NCBI GenBank assembly: GCA_019359395.1
Contig: JAHHHK010000004.1
Span: 1-64,000 of the forward strand
From: Komarekiella atlantica HA4396-MV6
GTDB taxonomy: Bacteria; Cyanobacteriota; Cyanobacteriia; Cyanobacteriales; Nostocaceae
Reading direction: 5' to 3'
DNA length: 64,000 nucleotides
Numbering within the stretch: position 1 is the first letter of the stretch; each line of letters starts with the position of its first letter. Below the pieces are notes generated by a model. That model did no database searches, was not told the origin of the DNA, and worked only from the letters and a program-made list of their open reading frames with translations. Positions 28,246-38,042 of the stretch are shown here, piece by piece. The translations under genes were made by a program, and so were the position numbers.

Positions 28246-29307
28246 ATGAATCTGGTTGTACTCCAGAACTGGCTGGACAACGCCTCTTTTGCCATATTAT
28301 TCCTCACAATGCTGGTGTATTGGGGAGGGGCAGCTTTTCCGAATCTGCCTTATCTAGCCGCTTTGGGGACAGCTGGGATGGCGATCGCTAATTTGTGCAT
28401 AGCCACCCTACTAGGCGCACGATGGATAGAAGCTGGTTATTTCCCCTTGAGTAATCTGTATGAATCTTTGTTTTTCTTAACTTGGGGAATTACCACCATC
28501 CATCTAATTGCCGAAAATACCAGCCGTAGCCGCTTAGTAGGAGTTGTGACAGCCCCCGTGGCAATGGCGATCACTGCTTTTGCCACCTTGACACTACCAT
28601 CCCAAATGCAAATGTCAGAACCCTTAGTACCTGCCTTAAAGTCAAATTGGCTGATGATGCATGTCAGTGTCATGATGTTGAGTTATGCCGCTTTGATGGT
28701 GGGTTCTCTATTAGCGATCGCTTTTCTCATTGTCACTCGCGGTCAAAATATCCAGCTACAAGGCAGTTCTGTAGGTACTGGTGGCTATCGTAGCAACGGT
28801 TATCGCTTGCACAAAGCAGCCGAATTAATTTCTCAACCATCAACACCCCCTGTCGAAAATAATGGCTTTGCTCGTAATGAGCGCAATAACAACGGTAATG
28901 GTAACGCTAGCACTGCTGTTTTAAATTTAGTAACTGCCCCTGAGTCTCAAGTTATCGCATCTGTCGAACCCCTTTCACCCCAGCGCCTTAGCCTCGCCGA
29001 AACCCTAGATAATATTAGCTACCGCGTCATCGGGCTGGGATTTCCCCTGTTGACAATTGGCATCATTGCTGGTGGCGTTTGGGCAAATGAAGCTTGGGGT
29101 TCCTACTGGAGTTGGGATCCCAAAGAAACCTGGGCATTAATCACTTGGTTAGTATTCGCCGCCTATCTCCACTCCAGAATTACTCGCGGTTGGCAAGGGC
29201 GTCGTCCCGCAATTTTAGCTGCCACTGGCTTTGTTGTTGTCTGGGTTTGCTATCTTGGTGTAAATCTTTTGGGTAAAGGTTTGCATTCTTACGGTTGGTT
29301 TTTCTAA
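28246..29307 (+). CDS. ccsA: Cytochrome c biogenesis protein CcsA (CcsB in bacterial naming)
   Basis: 353 aa, about eight membrane helices. The heme-handling WWD signature [18 protein letters not shown] is near the C-terminus. The last helix ends [13 protein letters not shown] with a conserved His. A variable, Asn-rich loop interrupts the middle (about 175-245). With Ccs1 it forms the system II heme exporter/ligase for cytochromes f and c6. ATG at 28246 after GGGGAG. Confidence 0.93.
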   Translation: MNLVVLQNWLDNASFAILFLTMLVYWGGAAFPNLPYLAALGTAGMAIANLCIATLLGARWIEAGYFPLSNLYESLFFLTWGITTIHLIAENTSRSRLVGVVTAPVAMAITAFATLTLPSQMQMSEPLVPALKSNWLMMHVSVMMLSYAALMVGSLLAIAFLIVTRGQNIQLQGSSVGTGGYRSNGYRLHKAAELISQPSTPPVENNGFARNERNNNGNGNASTAVLNLVTAPESQVIASVEPLSPQRLSLAETLDNISYRVIGLGFPLLTIGIIAGGVWANEAWGSYWSWDPKETWALITWLVFAAYLHSRITRGWQGRRPAILAATGFVVVWVCYLGVNLLGKGLHSYGWFF

Positions 29308-29322
29308 GAACTTCATCCTTAA

Positions 29323-29345
29323 CCCCTCTTTGCCAAGAAGAGGGG
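29323..29345 (+). terminator. Hairpin after ccsA
   Basis: CCCCTCTT pairs with AAGAGGGG 16 bases after the stop. There is no T-run. Confidence 0.5.
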
Positions 29346-29435
29346 GAAAGGAGCCTATTTAAGATTAATTACTATATTTAGGAGTTCTATAGCGGTTCTC
29401 ACTAGAGTGAGGTACACAGAAGAAGTAATTAACCA

Positions 29436-29539
29436 CAGCGAAAAGTAAGCGAAGCTCCGGGTAACAGGAGCGCAAAACTTTTCAAGACAGCGAAAAGTAA
29501 GCGAAGCTCCGGGTAACAGGAGCGCAAAACTTTTTAAGA
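29436..29539. repeat. Two tandem 52-bp repeats of the GCGAAAAGT family
   Basis: Unit 1 (29436-29487) and unit 2 (29488-29539) are nearly identical. Each contains a GCTCC...GGAGC hairpin inside AAAAGT...ACTTTT arms. They are a doubled form of the block in 264-366. A fragment of the AGCGGTTC MITE family lies just upstream at about 29388-29413. Confidence 0.85.
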
Positions 29540-29592
29540 CAGATAAACACCAATAAACACTGATAAATTTGTACCTCAACCGACTAGACAAT

Positions 29593-29723
29593 CGATTCAG
29601 TAATCGCAAACATCCGATTTTTTTCGGTAAAACGACCAATTATCGTTGACTGTAGAGACTTTGCATTGCACCGCCTCTACGAAATAATCGGTTTTTTTCG
29701 CCCCCATCTTGAATACTGAATCG
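29593..29723. repeat. MITE-like element with CGATTCAGTA inverted ends
   Basis: CGATTCAGTA (29593-29602) and TACTGAATCG (29714-29723) are perfect inverted ends. Inside are two CCGATTTTTTT/CGGTTTTTTT blocks and a nested GTAGAGAC...CTCTAC palindrome. No ORF. The rest of the gap to 29954 shows nothing clear. Confidence 0.55.
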
Positions 29724-29954
29724 GTGTTCTAGGAAACGCTATAACTAATTTTTCTAGCAAGTGAACAATGTGGTTCAGATACTAGTTAAAAAGCTAACTT
29801 TTTAGGAGTTTTTAGAACAAATGCAATGTATTTAAAATAACATTTTCATTGTGGGTAGAACTAATGCTAAAAAATCATCATTTTATTTCGGATGAACTGC
29901 CACATCCTTGGAAACTATAGATTTAGTGACAGGATATCGTGACGGGAGATTTTT

Positions 29955-30263
29955 ATGGGAGAAATATTCGAGAGACTGAATCACGATGAAGTTGTGTCTA
30001 TAGAACCAGATGCTTTTAATAAGTTAGATATTTCTAGAACTTTTAAAGTATGTGATTTGATTGCAGCAATTAAGGAACATATTGGAGCAGATGGAACAGT
30101 TGAGGCAAATTTATACAACCAAGGATTAAATTGTGAAGTTTTGCAGTTTACTGCTCAGGGATGGAAAAAAGGAAAAGTTAGACTTGCTTTAGAATTTTGT
30201 CCTGATGAAATTGAATCACCACTGGATGAAATTTATCAACAACTCCAACAAGTTGAAAACTAG
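29955..30263 (+). CDS. KGK-domain protein
   Basis: 102 aa, soluble. The C-terminal GWKKGKVRLALEFCPDE block is the KGK signature that names a small family restricted to cyanobacteria. The function of the family is unknown. The ATG at 29955 follows GGGAG. It stands alone between repeat-rich DNA and tilS. Confidence 0.8.
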   Translation: MGEIFERLNHDEVVSIEPDAFNKLDISRTFKVCDLIAAIKEHIGADGTVEANLYNQGLNCEVLQFTAQGWKKGKVRLALEFCPDEIESPLDEIYQQLQQVEN

Positions 30264-30451
30264 TAGGTAAATAATGCTCAACCTAACAAAATCTCGCGCA
30301 TAGATGTGTTGTTGAAGAGAATCCCTTAGGCAAAGGATAGGCTAGTAGCGGCTTCCGGTAGGGTAGGTGCAAAAAAGAGCGTAAAAATAACAACTTTTGT
30401 AAGAAGTTTAATATAAAACTATCTGGGTCTATCTGCCACTGAAATCTTAAG

Positions 30452-31456
30452 ATGTTATGGACTCCGCTACATGCAAGAATACACCGCAGCATCCGATCGC
30501 GCCATTTATTTGAGCGCAAACAGCGGCTATTAGTAGCTGTTTCCGGCGGACAGGATTCTTTGTGCTTAATAAAGCTATTGTTAGATTTACAATCCAAATG
30601 GGGATGGCATTTAGGTATTGCACACTGTGATCATCGTTGGCGTTCTGACTCCCAAGCGAATGCTAATCATGTAGAAAACTTAGCTAAGACTTGGGATGTA
30701 TCATTTTATTTAGAAACAGCTAATCAGTCTTTAAATAGTGAAGCTACTGCACGCAATTGGCGATATCAAGCTTTAAGTGCGATCGCCCAAGTAAATAATT
30801 ACCAATATATTGTTACAGGACACACAGCTAGCGATCGCGCCGAAACTCTCCTTTACAACTTAATTCGCGGTACTGGCGCTGATGGTTTGCAAGCCTTAAC
30901 TTGGCAACGCCCATTAACTGCGGATGTTATACTAGTGCGTCCACTTTTAGAAATCACTCGTTCACAAACAGAGCAATTTTGTCAAGATTTTCAACTACCA
31001 GTTTGGGAAGATTCTACCAATCAAGATTTGCAATACGCCCGCAACCGCATCCGCCAAGAGTTAATACCATATTTGCAAGATAATTTCAACCCCCAAGTAG
31101 AATCAGCCTTAGCCCAAACAGCAGAACTTCTCCAAGCGGAAGTCGAATATTTAGAAAAAGCTGCTCACCAGTTACGGGAAAAGGCGATGAGCATAGAGCA
31201 TCAAAGAGATTCCCTTACTCCTTTGGTTCCCTTAAGGTTAAATCGTCAGGTATTGCAGACAGCACCACTAGCTTTGCAACGTCGCGTCATCCGTCAGGTA
31301 TTGCAGCAAATACTTCCTGATGCGCCCAGTTTTGAACATATTGAAAAATTAACGGCGTTGATCATAGCACCAAATCGTTCGCAAACTGATCCATTTCCTG
31401 GTGGTGCGATCGCTCAAGTAGAAGGCGACTGGATTTGTTTGAAATCATCCTTTTGA
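30452..31456 (+). CDS. tilS: tRNA(Ile)-lysidine synthase
   Basis: 334 aa. The PP-loop SGGQDSLCL is followed by HCDHRWRSDS, GHTASDRAETLLYNLIRGTG and RPLLEITR, all typical of TilS. It adds lysine to C34 of tRNA-Ile(CAU) so that AUA is read as Ile, an essential step. Length is usual for the short cyanobacterial form. Confidence 0.94.
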   Translation: MLWTPLHARIHRSIRSRHLFERKQRLLVAVSGGQDSLCLIKLLLDLQSKWGWHLGIAHCDHRWRSDSQANANHVENLAKTWDVSFYLETANQSLNSEATARNWRYQALSAIAQVNNYQYIVTGHTASDRAETLLYNLIRGTGADGLQALTWQRPLTADVILVRPLLEITRSQTEQFCQDFQLPVWEDSTNQDLQYARNRIRQELIPYLQDNFNPQVESALAQTAELLQAEVEYLEKAAHQLREKAMSIEHQRDSLTPLVPLRLNRQVLQTAPLALQRRVIRQVLQQILPDAPSFEHIEKLTALIIAPNRSQTDPFPGGAIAQVEGDWICLKSSF

Positions 31457-31515
31457 TATATAAGATTTTATAAAATGTGACTTATGTTCGATTGTGGGAT
31501 ATATAGTGCAACAAA

Positions 31516-31773
31516 GTGCTTACAGCTAAACAACCGGAGATTGGCAAGCTCATTCGAGAACTTCGGCAAGAGATGGGGCTAACGCAGGAGAAATTTGCTG
31601 CTAAGTTAGGCGTGACGTTCCCAACTATCAATCGTTGGGAAAACGGGCGATCGCAGCCCTCACCCTTAGCTATGGAAAAGGTTGTCAGTTTGCTTACTCA
31701 GATGAGCAATTCACCAAAAGAAGCGTTGCGTGCACGCGACCAAGACCTACTCTCTAAATACTTTCCAGAATGA
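31516..31773 (+). CDS. XRE-family helix-turn-helix protein
   Basis: 85 aa, GTG start. IGKLIRELRQEMGLTQEKFA, then KLGVTFPTINRWENGRSQPS, is a complete lambda-repressor-like HTH (about 8-62). A short C-terminal helix follows. Probably a DNA-binding regulator. It ends 12 bases before the next ORF and forms a unit with the kinase genes downstream, so it may regulate them or once partnered them. No toxin-like partner is seen. Confidence 0.82.
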   Translation: MLTAKQPEIGKLIRELRQEMGLTQEKFAAKLGVTFPTINRWENGRSQPSPLAMEKVVSLLTQMSNSPKEALRARDQDLLSKYFPE

Positions 31774-31785
31774 GGAGTAGAGCCG

Positions 31786-32136
31786 ATGTCCCCAGATAAG
31801 AAAGCAACTGTTCCTGAAGATATCTTTGTTGGCGGTGGTGAGATTGCAGTTTTGATGCGAGATTCCTTCAAAGACGCTTTGCGAACGCACGATTGGTCAG
31901 CTTTGATTGTGGGCATCAGCCCCAGGCGGACGCTGGACTATGACTACAAAGGCTTCCTTGCTCTGGTTGTAGGACAGGTGACGATGGCGATCGCACTAAC
32001 TGCTAATGCTGGAGAATTCGATCAGCTAAAAGCACTCCCATCGAGGTTCCAAGCTCACATCACAAAACCTGTGGAGCCAGAGGAGTTAGTGAAAGCAATC
32101 GCCCGGTTATGTGGGTGGAGTAGAGGAGGAATATGA
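31786..32136 (+). pseudogene. Collapsed in-frame remnant of a hybrid histidine kinase
   Basis: 116 codons that align in three separate pieces with the kinase encoded next door. The N-terminal VGGGEIAVLMRD...DWS fits its head. ISPRRTLDYDYKGFLALVVGQVTMAIA fits the end of its GAF domain. ALTANAGEFDQLKALPSRFQAHITKPVEPEELVKAI fits the end of its last receiver. Everything between is missing, including both kinase cores and the phospho-Asp. The frame is open, with GAGGAG before the ATG, and the stop overlaps the next start (ATGA), so it may still be translated and couple translation of the kinase. Confidence 0.7.
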
Positions 32137-35100
32137 CCCAGGATCGTCAAGCAGCAGAACAACTTTTTACAGGCAACAGTGAGATGGCAATGCGGATGCG
32201 ATCGCTCGACTGGTCGCAAACGCCGCTGGGTGCAATTGAAACTTGGCCCCAAAGCTTGCGATCAGCATTGAGTATTTGCATCAACTCCCGCTTCCCCATC
32301 GCCATCTACTGGGGATGGGACTGCTTATTGCTCTACAACGATGCTTGGCGACCGATCATTGGTGACAAGCATCCTTGGTCATTGGGTCGCCCCGCCCGTG
32401 AGGTTTGGTCGGAAATTTGGGACGATATTGGCCCAGAGCTTGCAAGCGTTCTAGCGACGGGCGAGGGCATCTTTCATAATGACGAACTGTTGTCAATGCA
32501 TCGATTTGGATACACTGAAGAGTGCTTCTTTGAATATACTTTCAACCCGATTCAGGGGCAGGGAGGTGTTGTTGATGGCGTTTTTAACATCGTTACTGAA
32601 ACCACATACCGCGTTTTGAATGATCGCCGTGCTCGATTGCTGCGAGAAGTAGCATTCAAAACCGGAACTGCTAAGACTACCGAAGAAGCGTGCGCGTCAA
32701 CGGTAGCGGCGCTCAGATCTGATCCGGCTGACATTCCTTTGGCGCTCCTCTACCTGATTGACTCAGATGGAAGATATGCCCGCCTCTGTGGTGGCACTGA
32801 GTCGGCTTTAGATAGCTCAGTGAGTCCTGAGATAATAGATATTACTGAGGATAATGACAATGGTGGTTGGGCGATCGCCCTCGCTGCCCGTACCGCGCGA
32901 TCGCTTGCGATCAATGACCTATTGTCACGCTTCGGAGAACTCCCTGGCAGTCCTTGGACTGAGCCACCCCAAGAGGCGATGGTACTGCCGATCGCCGCCA
33001 CTGGGCAAGGCAGAGTCACCGGAGTGCTTGTTGCTGTCGCCAGCCCCCGCCGTAGACTTGACGATACCTACCGCGACTTCTTCAATCAGCTGACCGGACA
33101 AATTGCCATGGCCATCGCCAATGCCTGCTCCTACGAAGAGGAACGCCAACGAGCCGTTAGCGAAGCGGCACGAAGTGCAGCACTGGCAGAACTTGATCGC
33201 GCCAAAACAGTCTTCTTTAGTAATGTCAGCCACGAATTTCGCACACCCCTCACCTTAATGCTGTCTCCTTTAGAAGAAGCGATCGCCAACCTGAGCGACA
33301 TCATTCCAGCCGAGGAACGCGAACAATTACAATTAGTACAGCGCAACGGGTTACGGCTGTTGAAGTTAGTCAATACCTTGCTCGATTTTTCCCGCATTGA
33401 AGCCGGACGAGTGCAAGCATCCTATGAACCCACAGATTTAGCTACCTTTACCGCAGAACTAGCATCGGTGTTTCGCTCGGCGATTGAACGGGCAAACCTG
33501 CGGCTGGTCGTAGATTGTCCACCCATGCCTGAAAGAGTGTATGTTGATCAGGAAATGTGGGAGAAGATTGTTTTCAACCTGTTGTCGAATGCCTTCAAGT
33601 TCACGTTTGTAGGAGAAATTTCAGTCAGCTTGCAGTGGCAGAGCGACCACACTGAGTTAGTGGTGCGAGATACCGGGATTGGCATTCCTGCCGCAGAATT
33701 GCCGCATTTGTTTGAGCGGTTTCATCGGGTAAAAGGCTCACAGGGGCGTAGTATTGAAGGATCGGGCATTGGGCTATCTCTGGTGCAAGAATTGGTCAAA
33801 CTGCATCAAGGCTCCATCAACGTCACCAGCGTAGAGGGGGCAGGCTCTTGCTTCAACATTTCCATCCCAACGGGAACGGCTCATTTACCCCAAGACCGCA
33901 TCGGTGCAACTCGCACTTTAGCTTCAACGGCATTGGGCGCAAATCCCTACCTGGAAGAAGCCTTCCGTTGGCTTTCAAAAACAGATCAACAAGTAACTGT
34001 TTTCGGGGATGGAGAGCAAAACTCTGCATCTGTGCGAAGTAAATTATTTTCCTCTGCTCGAATTATTTTAGCAGACGACAATGCAGATATGCGCGATTAC
34101 GTCAGGCGGCTGCTAAGCCAGCAATACGAGGTAGTAGCCGTGTCGGATGGAGTTGCGGCTCTGTCTGCTATCTGTCAGCAGGTTCCAGATTTGGTTTTGA
34201 CAGATGTGATGATGCCCAACCTCGATGGGTTTGGCTTACTGCAAGCGATTCGCTCCGAACCACAAATCAGGGAAGTACCGATTATCATGCTGTCTGCACG
34301 AGCGGGGGAAGAGGCTCGCATTGAAGGATTGGCAGCGGGAGCCGATGACTATCTGATTAAGCCGTTTTCGGCGCGTGAACTGCTAGCACGAGTGGAGGCG
34401 ACCTTAAAACTGGCGCAATTGCGGCGGGAAGCAACGCAACGGGAGCAGGCGTTACGACTGGAAGCAGAAACAGCAAAACAACAGGTTGAAACGGTTTTGT
34501 CAAGCATTCGGGATGGCTTTTATGCTCTTGATTACAACTGGAATTTCACTTACGTCAACGATCACTACTGTAAAATGGTGGGAATGCAGCGAGAAGAAAT
34601 TCTGGAGCAAAACGTTTGGGAGTTGTTTCCATCTGCCGTTGACACAGATGCTTATGTGCAATTCTATCGGGCAATAACTGAACAAACACCACTCCAGTTT
34701 GAGTATTTTTACGCCCCTTGGAATTGTTGGCATGATCATCGAATTTATCCTTCGCCCAGTGGACTGTCGGTTTTTCTAGCAGATATTAGCGACCGCAAAC
34801 AAGCCGAACTCGAACGAGAGCGCCTACTTGCAGCAGAACAGCAAGCACGGGAAGAAGCTCAAGCCGCTAACCGGATTAAGGATGAATTCTTAGCTGTCTT
34901 GTCCCATGAATTGCGATCGCCCCTCAATCCGATCCTCGGTTGGTCAAAGCTACTCAAAACAGGCAAGCTTGACGAAGCTAAGACGGCTCAAGCCTTAACT
35001 GTCATCGAACGCAATGCCAAGTTGCAGTCCGAACTAATTGAAGACTTGCTTGATGTCTCCCGAATTCTACGGGGCAAACTCAGCCTGAATGTTTCCCCGG

Positions 35101-36200
35101 TCGATCTAGTAACAATGATTCAAGCCGCAATGGAAACAGTACAACTGGCAGCTCAAGCCAAGTCAATCGATTTACGATTTACGATTTTAGATTTGGGATT
35201 GGACAATAATGTTGATGTCAGCCCAAAATCTCCCAACAGTGACGAGCCTGGTCATCTAAAATCTAATATCCGTCTGGAAAAGTTTGCTACACATGGCAGC
35301 CCTCTAACGCTCGATAGCGATAGCGCTAGTGACGTAGGAGCGTCTGACTCGCTAACGCTTCACTATGGCAACTTTTTTCTGCAACACGCTACGCAAACGC
35401 AAAATCCCAAATTCCAAGTTTCAGGCGATTCAAACCGAATACAGCAGGTAATTTGGAATCTCCTCTCGAACGCCGTCAAGTTCACCGAGGTGGGGGGACA
35501 AGTGGACATCCAATTAGAGCGCTTCGGTTGTTTTGCCCAGATTAGCGTCAGCGATACAGGTAAAGGCATCCGCCCGGACTTCTTACCTTATGTATTTGAC
35601 TACTTCCACCAAGAGGATGGGGCTACAACTCGAAAATTTGGAGGGCTGGGGTTAGGACTGGCGATCGTTCATCACTTAGTCGAACTGCATGGCGGAACCG
35701 TCCAAGCAGAGAGTCCAGGAGAAGGGCAGGGGACAACCTTTACCGTGAGACTACCGCTGATGCCAACTCCAACCCAAACTAACCAGGACAGTAAATTGTC
35801 TGAGCCAGCTTTAGACTTGACTGGTATCCAGGTTTTAGTCGTGGATGATGATGCCGATACACGCGAGTTTGTTGGCTTCCTAATCGAGCAGTATAAAGCA
35901 AATGTGATCACCGTTGCCTCAGCAGATGAGGCACTCGTTGCTTTGACCTACTCCAAGCCAGATGTGTTGCTCAGTGATATCGGAATGCCAGAGGTAGACG
36001 GCTATATGCTAGTGCGACAAGTGAGAGCCTTACCACCAGAGCAGGGCGGGCAGATTCCAGCGATCGCTCTGACTGCCTATGCTGGAGAAATTGACTATCA
36101 GCAGGCAATTTTCGCAGGTTTTCAACGGCATATTCCGAAGCCAGTCGATCCAGCCAACCTCGTTGAGGCAATTGCAGACTTGGTTAGACACAGACAATAA
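32133..36200 (+). CDS. Hybrid histidine kinase: PAS-GAF-HisKA-HATPase-REC-PAS-HisKA-HATPase-REC
   Basis: 1355 aa, no membrane segment. Order: PAS-like head (about 1-160), GAF (170-340), first HisKA with SHEFRTPLT (H367) and HATPase, receiver with ADDNADMRDY and phospho-acceptor D691, PAS (about 775-890), second HisKA with SHELRSPLN (H925), second HATPase, and a final receiver with VDDDADTREF and D1282. Two complete kinase cores in one chain indicate an internal phosphorelay; the input signal is unknown. Between the second HisKA and its ATPase N-box, about 65-75 residues (around 1014-1088) are extra relative to the family and begin with heptamer repeats. It overlaps the upstream remnant by 4 bp. 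Confidence 0.92.
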   Translation: MTQDRQAAEQLFTGNSEMAMRMRSLDWSQTPLGAIETWPQSLRSALSICINSRFPIAIYWGWDCLLLYNDAWRPIIGDKHPWSLGRPAREVWSEIWDDIGPELASVLATGEGIFHNDELLSMHRFGYTEECFFEYTFNPIQGQGGVVDGVFNIVTETTYRVLNDRRARLLREVAFKTGTAKTTEEACASTVAALRSDPADIPLALLYLIDSDGRYARLCGGTESALDSSVSPEIIDITEDNDNGGWAIALAARTARSLAINDLLSRFGELPGSPWTEPPQEAMVLPIAATGQGRVTGVLVAVASPRRRLDDTYRDFFNQLTGQIAMAIANACSYEEERQRAVSEAARSAALAELDRAKTVFFSNVSHEFRTPLTLMLSPLEEAIANLSDIIPAEEREQLQLVQRNGLRLLKLVNTLLDFSRIEAGRVQASYEPTDLATFTAELASVFRSAIERANLRLVVDCPPMPERVYVDQEMWEKIVFNLLSNAFKFTFVGEISVSLQWQSDHTELVVRDTGIGIPAAELPHLFERFHRVKGSQGRSIEGSGIGLSLVQELVKLHQGSINVTSVEGAGSCFNISIPTGTAHLPQDRIGATRTLASTALGANPYLEEAFRWLSKTDQQVTVFGDGEQNSASVRSKLFSSARIILADDNADMRDYVRRLLSQQYEVVAVSDGVAALSAICQQVPDLVLTDVMMPNLDGFGLLQAIRSEPQIREVPIIMLSARAGEEARIEGLAAGADDYLIKPFSARELLARVEATLKLAQLRREATQREQALRLEAETAKQQVETVLSSIRDGFYALDYNWNFTYVNDHYCKMVGMQREEILEQNVWELFPSAVDTDAYVQFYRAITEQTPLQFEYFYAPWNCWHDHRIYPSPSGLSVFLADISDRKQAELERERLLAAEQQAREEAQAANRIKDEFLAVLSHELRSPLNPILGWSKLLKTGKLDEAKTAQALTVIERNAKLQSELIEDLLDVSRILRGKLSLNVSPVDLVTMIQAAMETVQLAAQAKSIDLRFTILDLGLDNNVDVSPKSPNSDEPGHLKSNIRLEKFATHGSPLTLDSDSASDVGASDSLTLHYGNFFLQHATQTQNPKFQVSGDSNRIQQVIWNLLSNAVKFTEVGGQVDIQLERFGCFAQISVSDTGKGIRPDFLPYVFDYFHQEDGATTRKFGGLGLGLAIVHHLVELHGGTVQAESPGEGQGTTFTVRLPLMPTPTQTNQDSKLSEPALDLTGIQVLVVDDDADTREFVGFLIEQYKANVITVASADEALVALTYSKPDVLLSDIGMPEVDGYMLVRQVRALPPEQGGQIPAIALTAYAGEIDYQQAIFAGFQRHIPKPVDPANLVEAIADLVRHRQ
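35169..35203 (+). repeat. Heptamer array inside the histidine kinase gene
   Basis: GATTTAC, GATTTAC, GATTTTA, GATTTGG, GATTGGA in a row. This STRR-like array lies at the start of the extra segment of the second HATPase region and keeps the frame open. Confidence 0.75.
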
Positions 36201-36281
36201 GCAGCGTGAAGGATTGTGCTAGTTTTTGAAATTCAGTTTTACTGGTCAAAGCCTCTTGTCTCGCCAAAGCCCCAGAACTTG

Positions 36282-38042
36282 TTAAGAGGCGAGCAATTCT
36301 GGTTGAGACATTAAACTCTGTAAAGTATGACGCATCTGGGTGATTGTCTGGAGTTGATAATCACCAGTTTCTTGGACTTGAGCCAAAGATTCCCCAATTC
36401 CTTGCAGCTTATGCCGTAATCCGTCTAAGGAATCCTGAATTGGTTGTAGTGCTTCTTGATAGAGATTTATCCGACTCCAGGATTGGGCGGTTGCTGTTCG
36501 CACAGACAGCAAATTCTTCTCGATCGCTTTTAGCTCCTGGCGCTTCTCCTCCAAATCGTGGGTTTGATTGTCAATCATTCCCTGCGCTAGCTCAATACCA
36601 CTACGCATCTGCTCAATCTCACGTTCCAGCTTTTGTATTTCCTGTGAATGTTGTTGTCGCTGGGTTTCAACTTGTAATAAAATCGGTTCTAAATTAATTT
36701 TGTTACCCTCTTCTTCATTGGCAACAGTATGTCCTTGCCGCCGTAGCAGAACAGTTTGGTGCTGCTTAAGAAACTTCTGCCGCTGTAGCATATTGCGGCG
36801 TTGTCCCACCAGAGTTTCGTTTAACATTTGATAGAGGTCTTTTTCATCCGCCAGTTCCATTTCTAAATTAATGTGGTCATGGTCAGATGCGTGATTTAAT
36901 TTATTTTGCAGTTCTTCTATAGTTTCTTGCTTATATGTCAGTTCTTGTTCTTGATCATGAACAAAGCTAGCATCTATTTCTAACTTATACTGTAAGTCTT
37001 GCACTATTTTTTGCAGTTCTTCTAAAGGCATATTCTGCAAAACTTCCACATCAGCTTGCTGACCGAGAACTACATCACCCGACGTTGCAGCCAAGGAATG
37101 AATCTGCTGGTATAATTCTTCCTGATTTCGTAACTGCTCCTTGAGTATCCGACCACACTCTTGCTTGCTAGTAAGATTTGCAGTATCCACTTGCAACTGG
37201 GCTATTTGCTGCGCTAAAGAGTTTTGTGCCTGTTGCCATGCGTTTTCGCGATCGCTAAATGTTTGCAACAAACGCTCTACTTCCTCTTGCTGTTGAGCAG
37301 CTACAGTTTTTTGCTGCTCCAGTTGTTCCCAGTGTGGATTAAGCGTAGCTTGCTGCTTTTCAACTAATTCAAAAGCTAGATGGAGGTGTTCCCTGACTGT
37401 TTCCGTGGGAGCAACGCGGCTAGACAAGCGATTAAGTAACTCACTCATCACTCGACTTTGTTCCTCATCCAAAACCGTTCCCTGTTGGCAATCCGCTTGA
37501 CGCTCCTCCAGACGGCGCTGCTCACCTCGTAAATGCTCCCAAGCTCCTTCGAGTTCCTGACGGTTACGCTCAATTTCTGCTTGCAATCGTTCAATCTCCT
37601 CGCGAGATGTGTCAACTACCTGTTTTTGCTCCTCCAGGCGCTGCAAATCACCCTCCAGTTCTTGCAGTTGTTCCGAGCGTACTTCCATGTCCATTTCACG
37701 GCGATTCAACTCTTGCGCCTGAAACGTTAACGACTGTTTCCACTGGTCAATCTCATCTTCCTTGAGCTTAAATTTTTCCAACTGGCGAGAAAAATTCTGC
37801 AAAATATTGACTAGTGGCCGTCCTGCTTCTTGAATCCGTTGTATTTGACGATTCGGATTCATTTCAACTAGCACCAGTGCGCCATCATTTAGTTTGCTTG
37901 CGTCTTCAGCTGTAATTACTTCTTCCGACACAGTATTCCAATTTTGGTCAGTCCGCTGACAAGCTAGCAGTTTCAGTTCAGTTTTAGAACCACCACCGAG
38001 TAAGCCGCCTTTCTGCTTTTGTACTTCTGCTAAATACAGCAC
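36282..38042 (-). CDS. hmpF: HmpF, pilus motility/taxis coiled-coil protein
   Basis: 586 aa. A conserved N-terminal globular part (MLYLAEVQKQKGGLLGG...ELKLLACQ, about 1-85) is followed by roughly 450 residues of Gln/Glu/Leu-rich coiled coil. This is the layout of HmpF, needed for type IV pilus-driven gliding of hormogonia in Nostoc punctiforme, where it localises dynamically to cell poles. It diverges from the hmpA-E operon as in that organism. It acts in the cytoplasm next to the pilus motors. Recognition rests on N-terminal sequence plus context. Confidence 0.85.
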   Translation of the reverse strand: MLYLAEVQKQKGGLLGGGSKTELKLLACQRTDQNWNTVSEEVITAEDASKLNDGALVLVEMNPNRQIQRIQEAGRPLVNILQNFSRQLEKFKLKEDEIDQWKQSLTFQAQELNRREMDMEVRSEQLQELEGDLQRLEEQKQVVDTSREEIERLQAEIERNRQELEGAWEHLRGEQRRLEERQADCQQGTVLDEEQSRVMSELLNRLSSRVAPTETVREHLHLAFELVEKQQATLNPHWEQLEQQKTVAAQQQEEVERLLQTFSDRENAWQQAQNSLAQQIAQLQVDTANLTSKQECGRILKEQLRNQEELYQQIHSLAATSGDVVLGQQADVEVLQNMPLEELQKIVQDLQYKLEIDASFVHDQEQELTYKQETIEELQNKLNHASDHDHINLEMELADEKDLYQMLNETLVGQRRNMLQRQKFLKQHQTVLLRRQGHTVANEEEGNKINLEPILLQVETQRQQHSQEIQKLEREIEQMRSGIELAQGMIDNQTHDLEEKRQELKAIEKNLLSVRTATAQSWSRINLYQEALQPIQDSLDGLRHKLQGIGESLAQVQETGDYQLQTITQMRHTLQSLMSQPELLAS

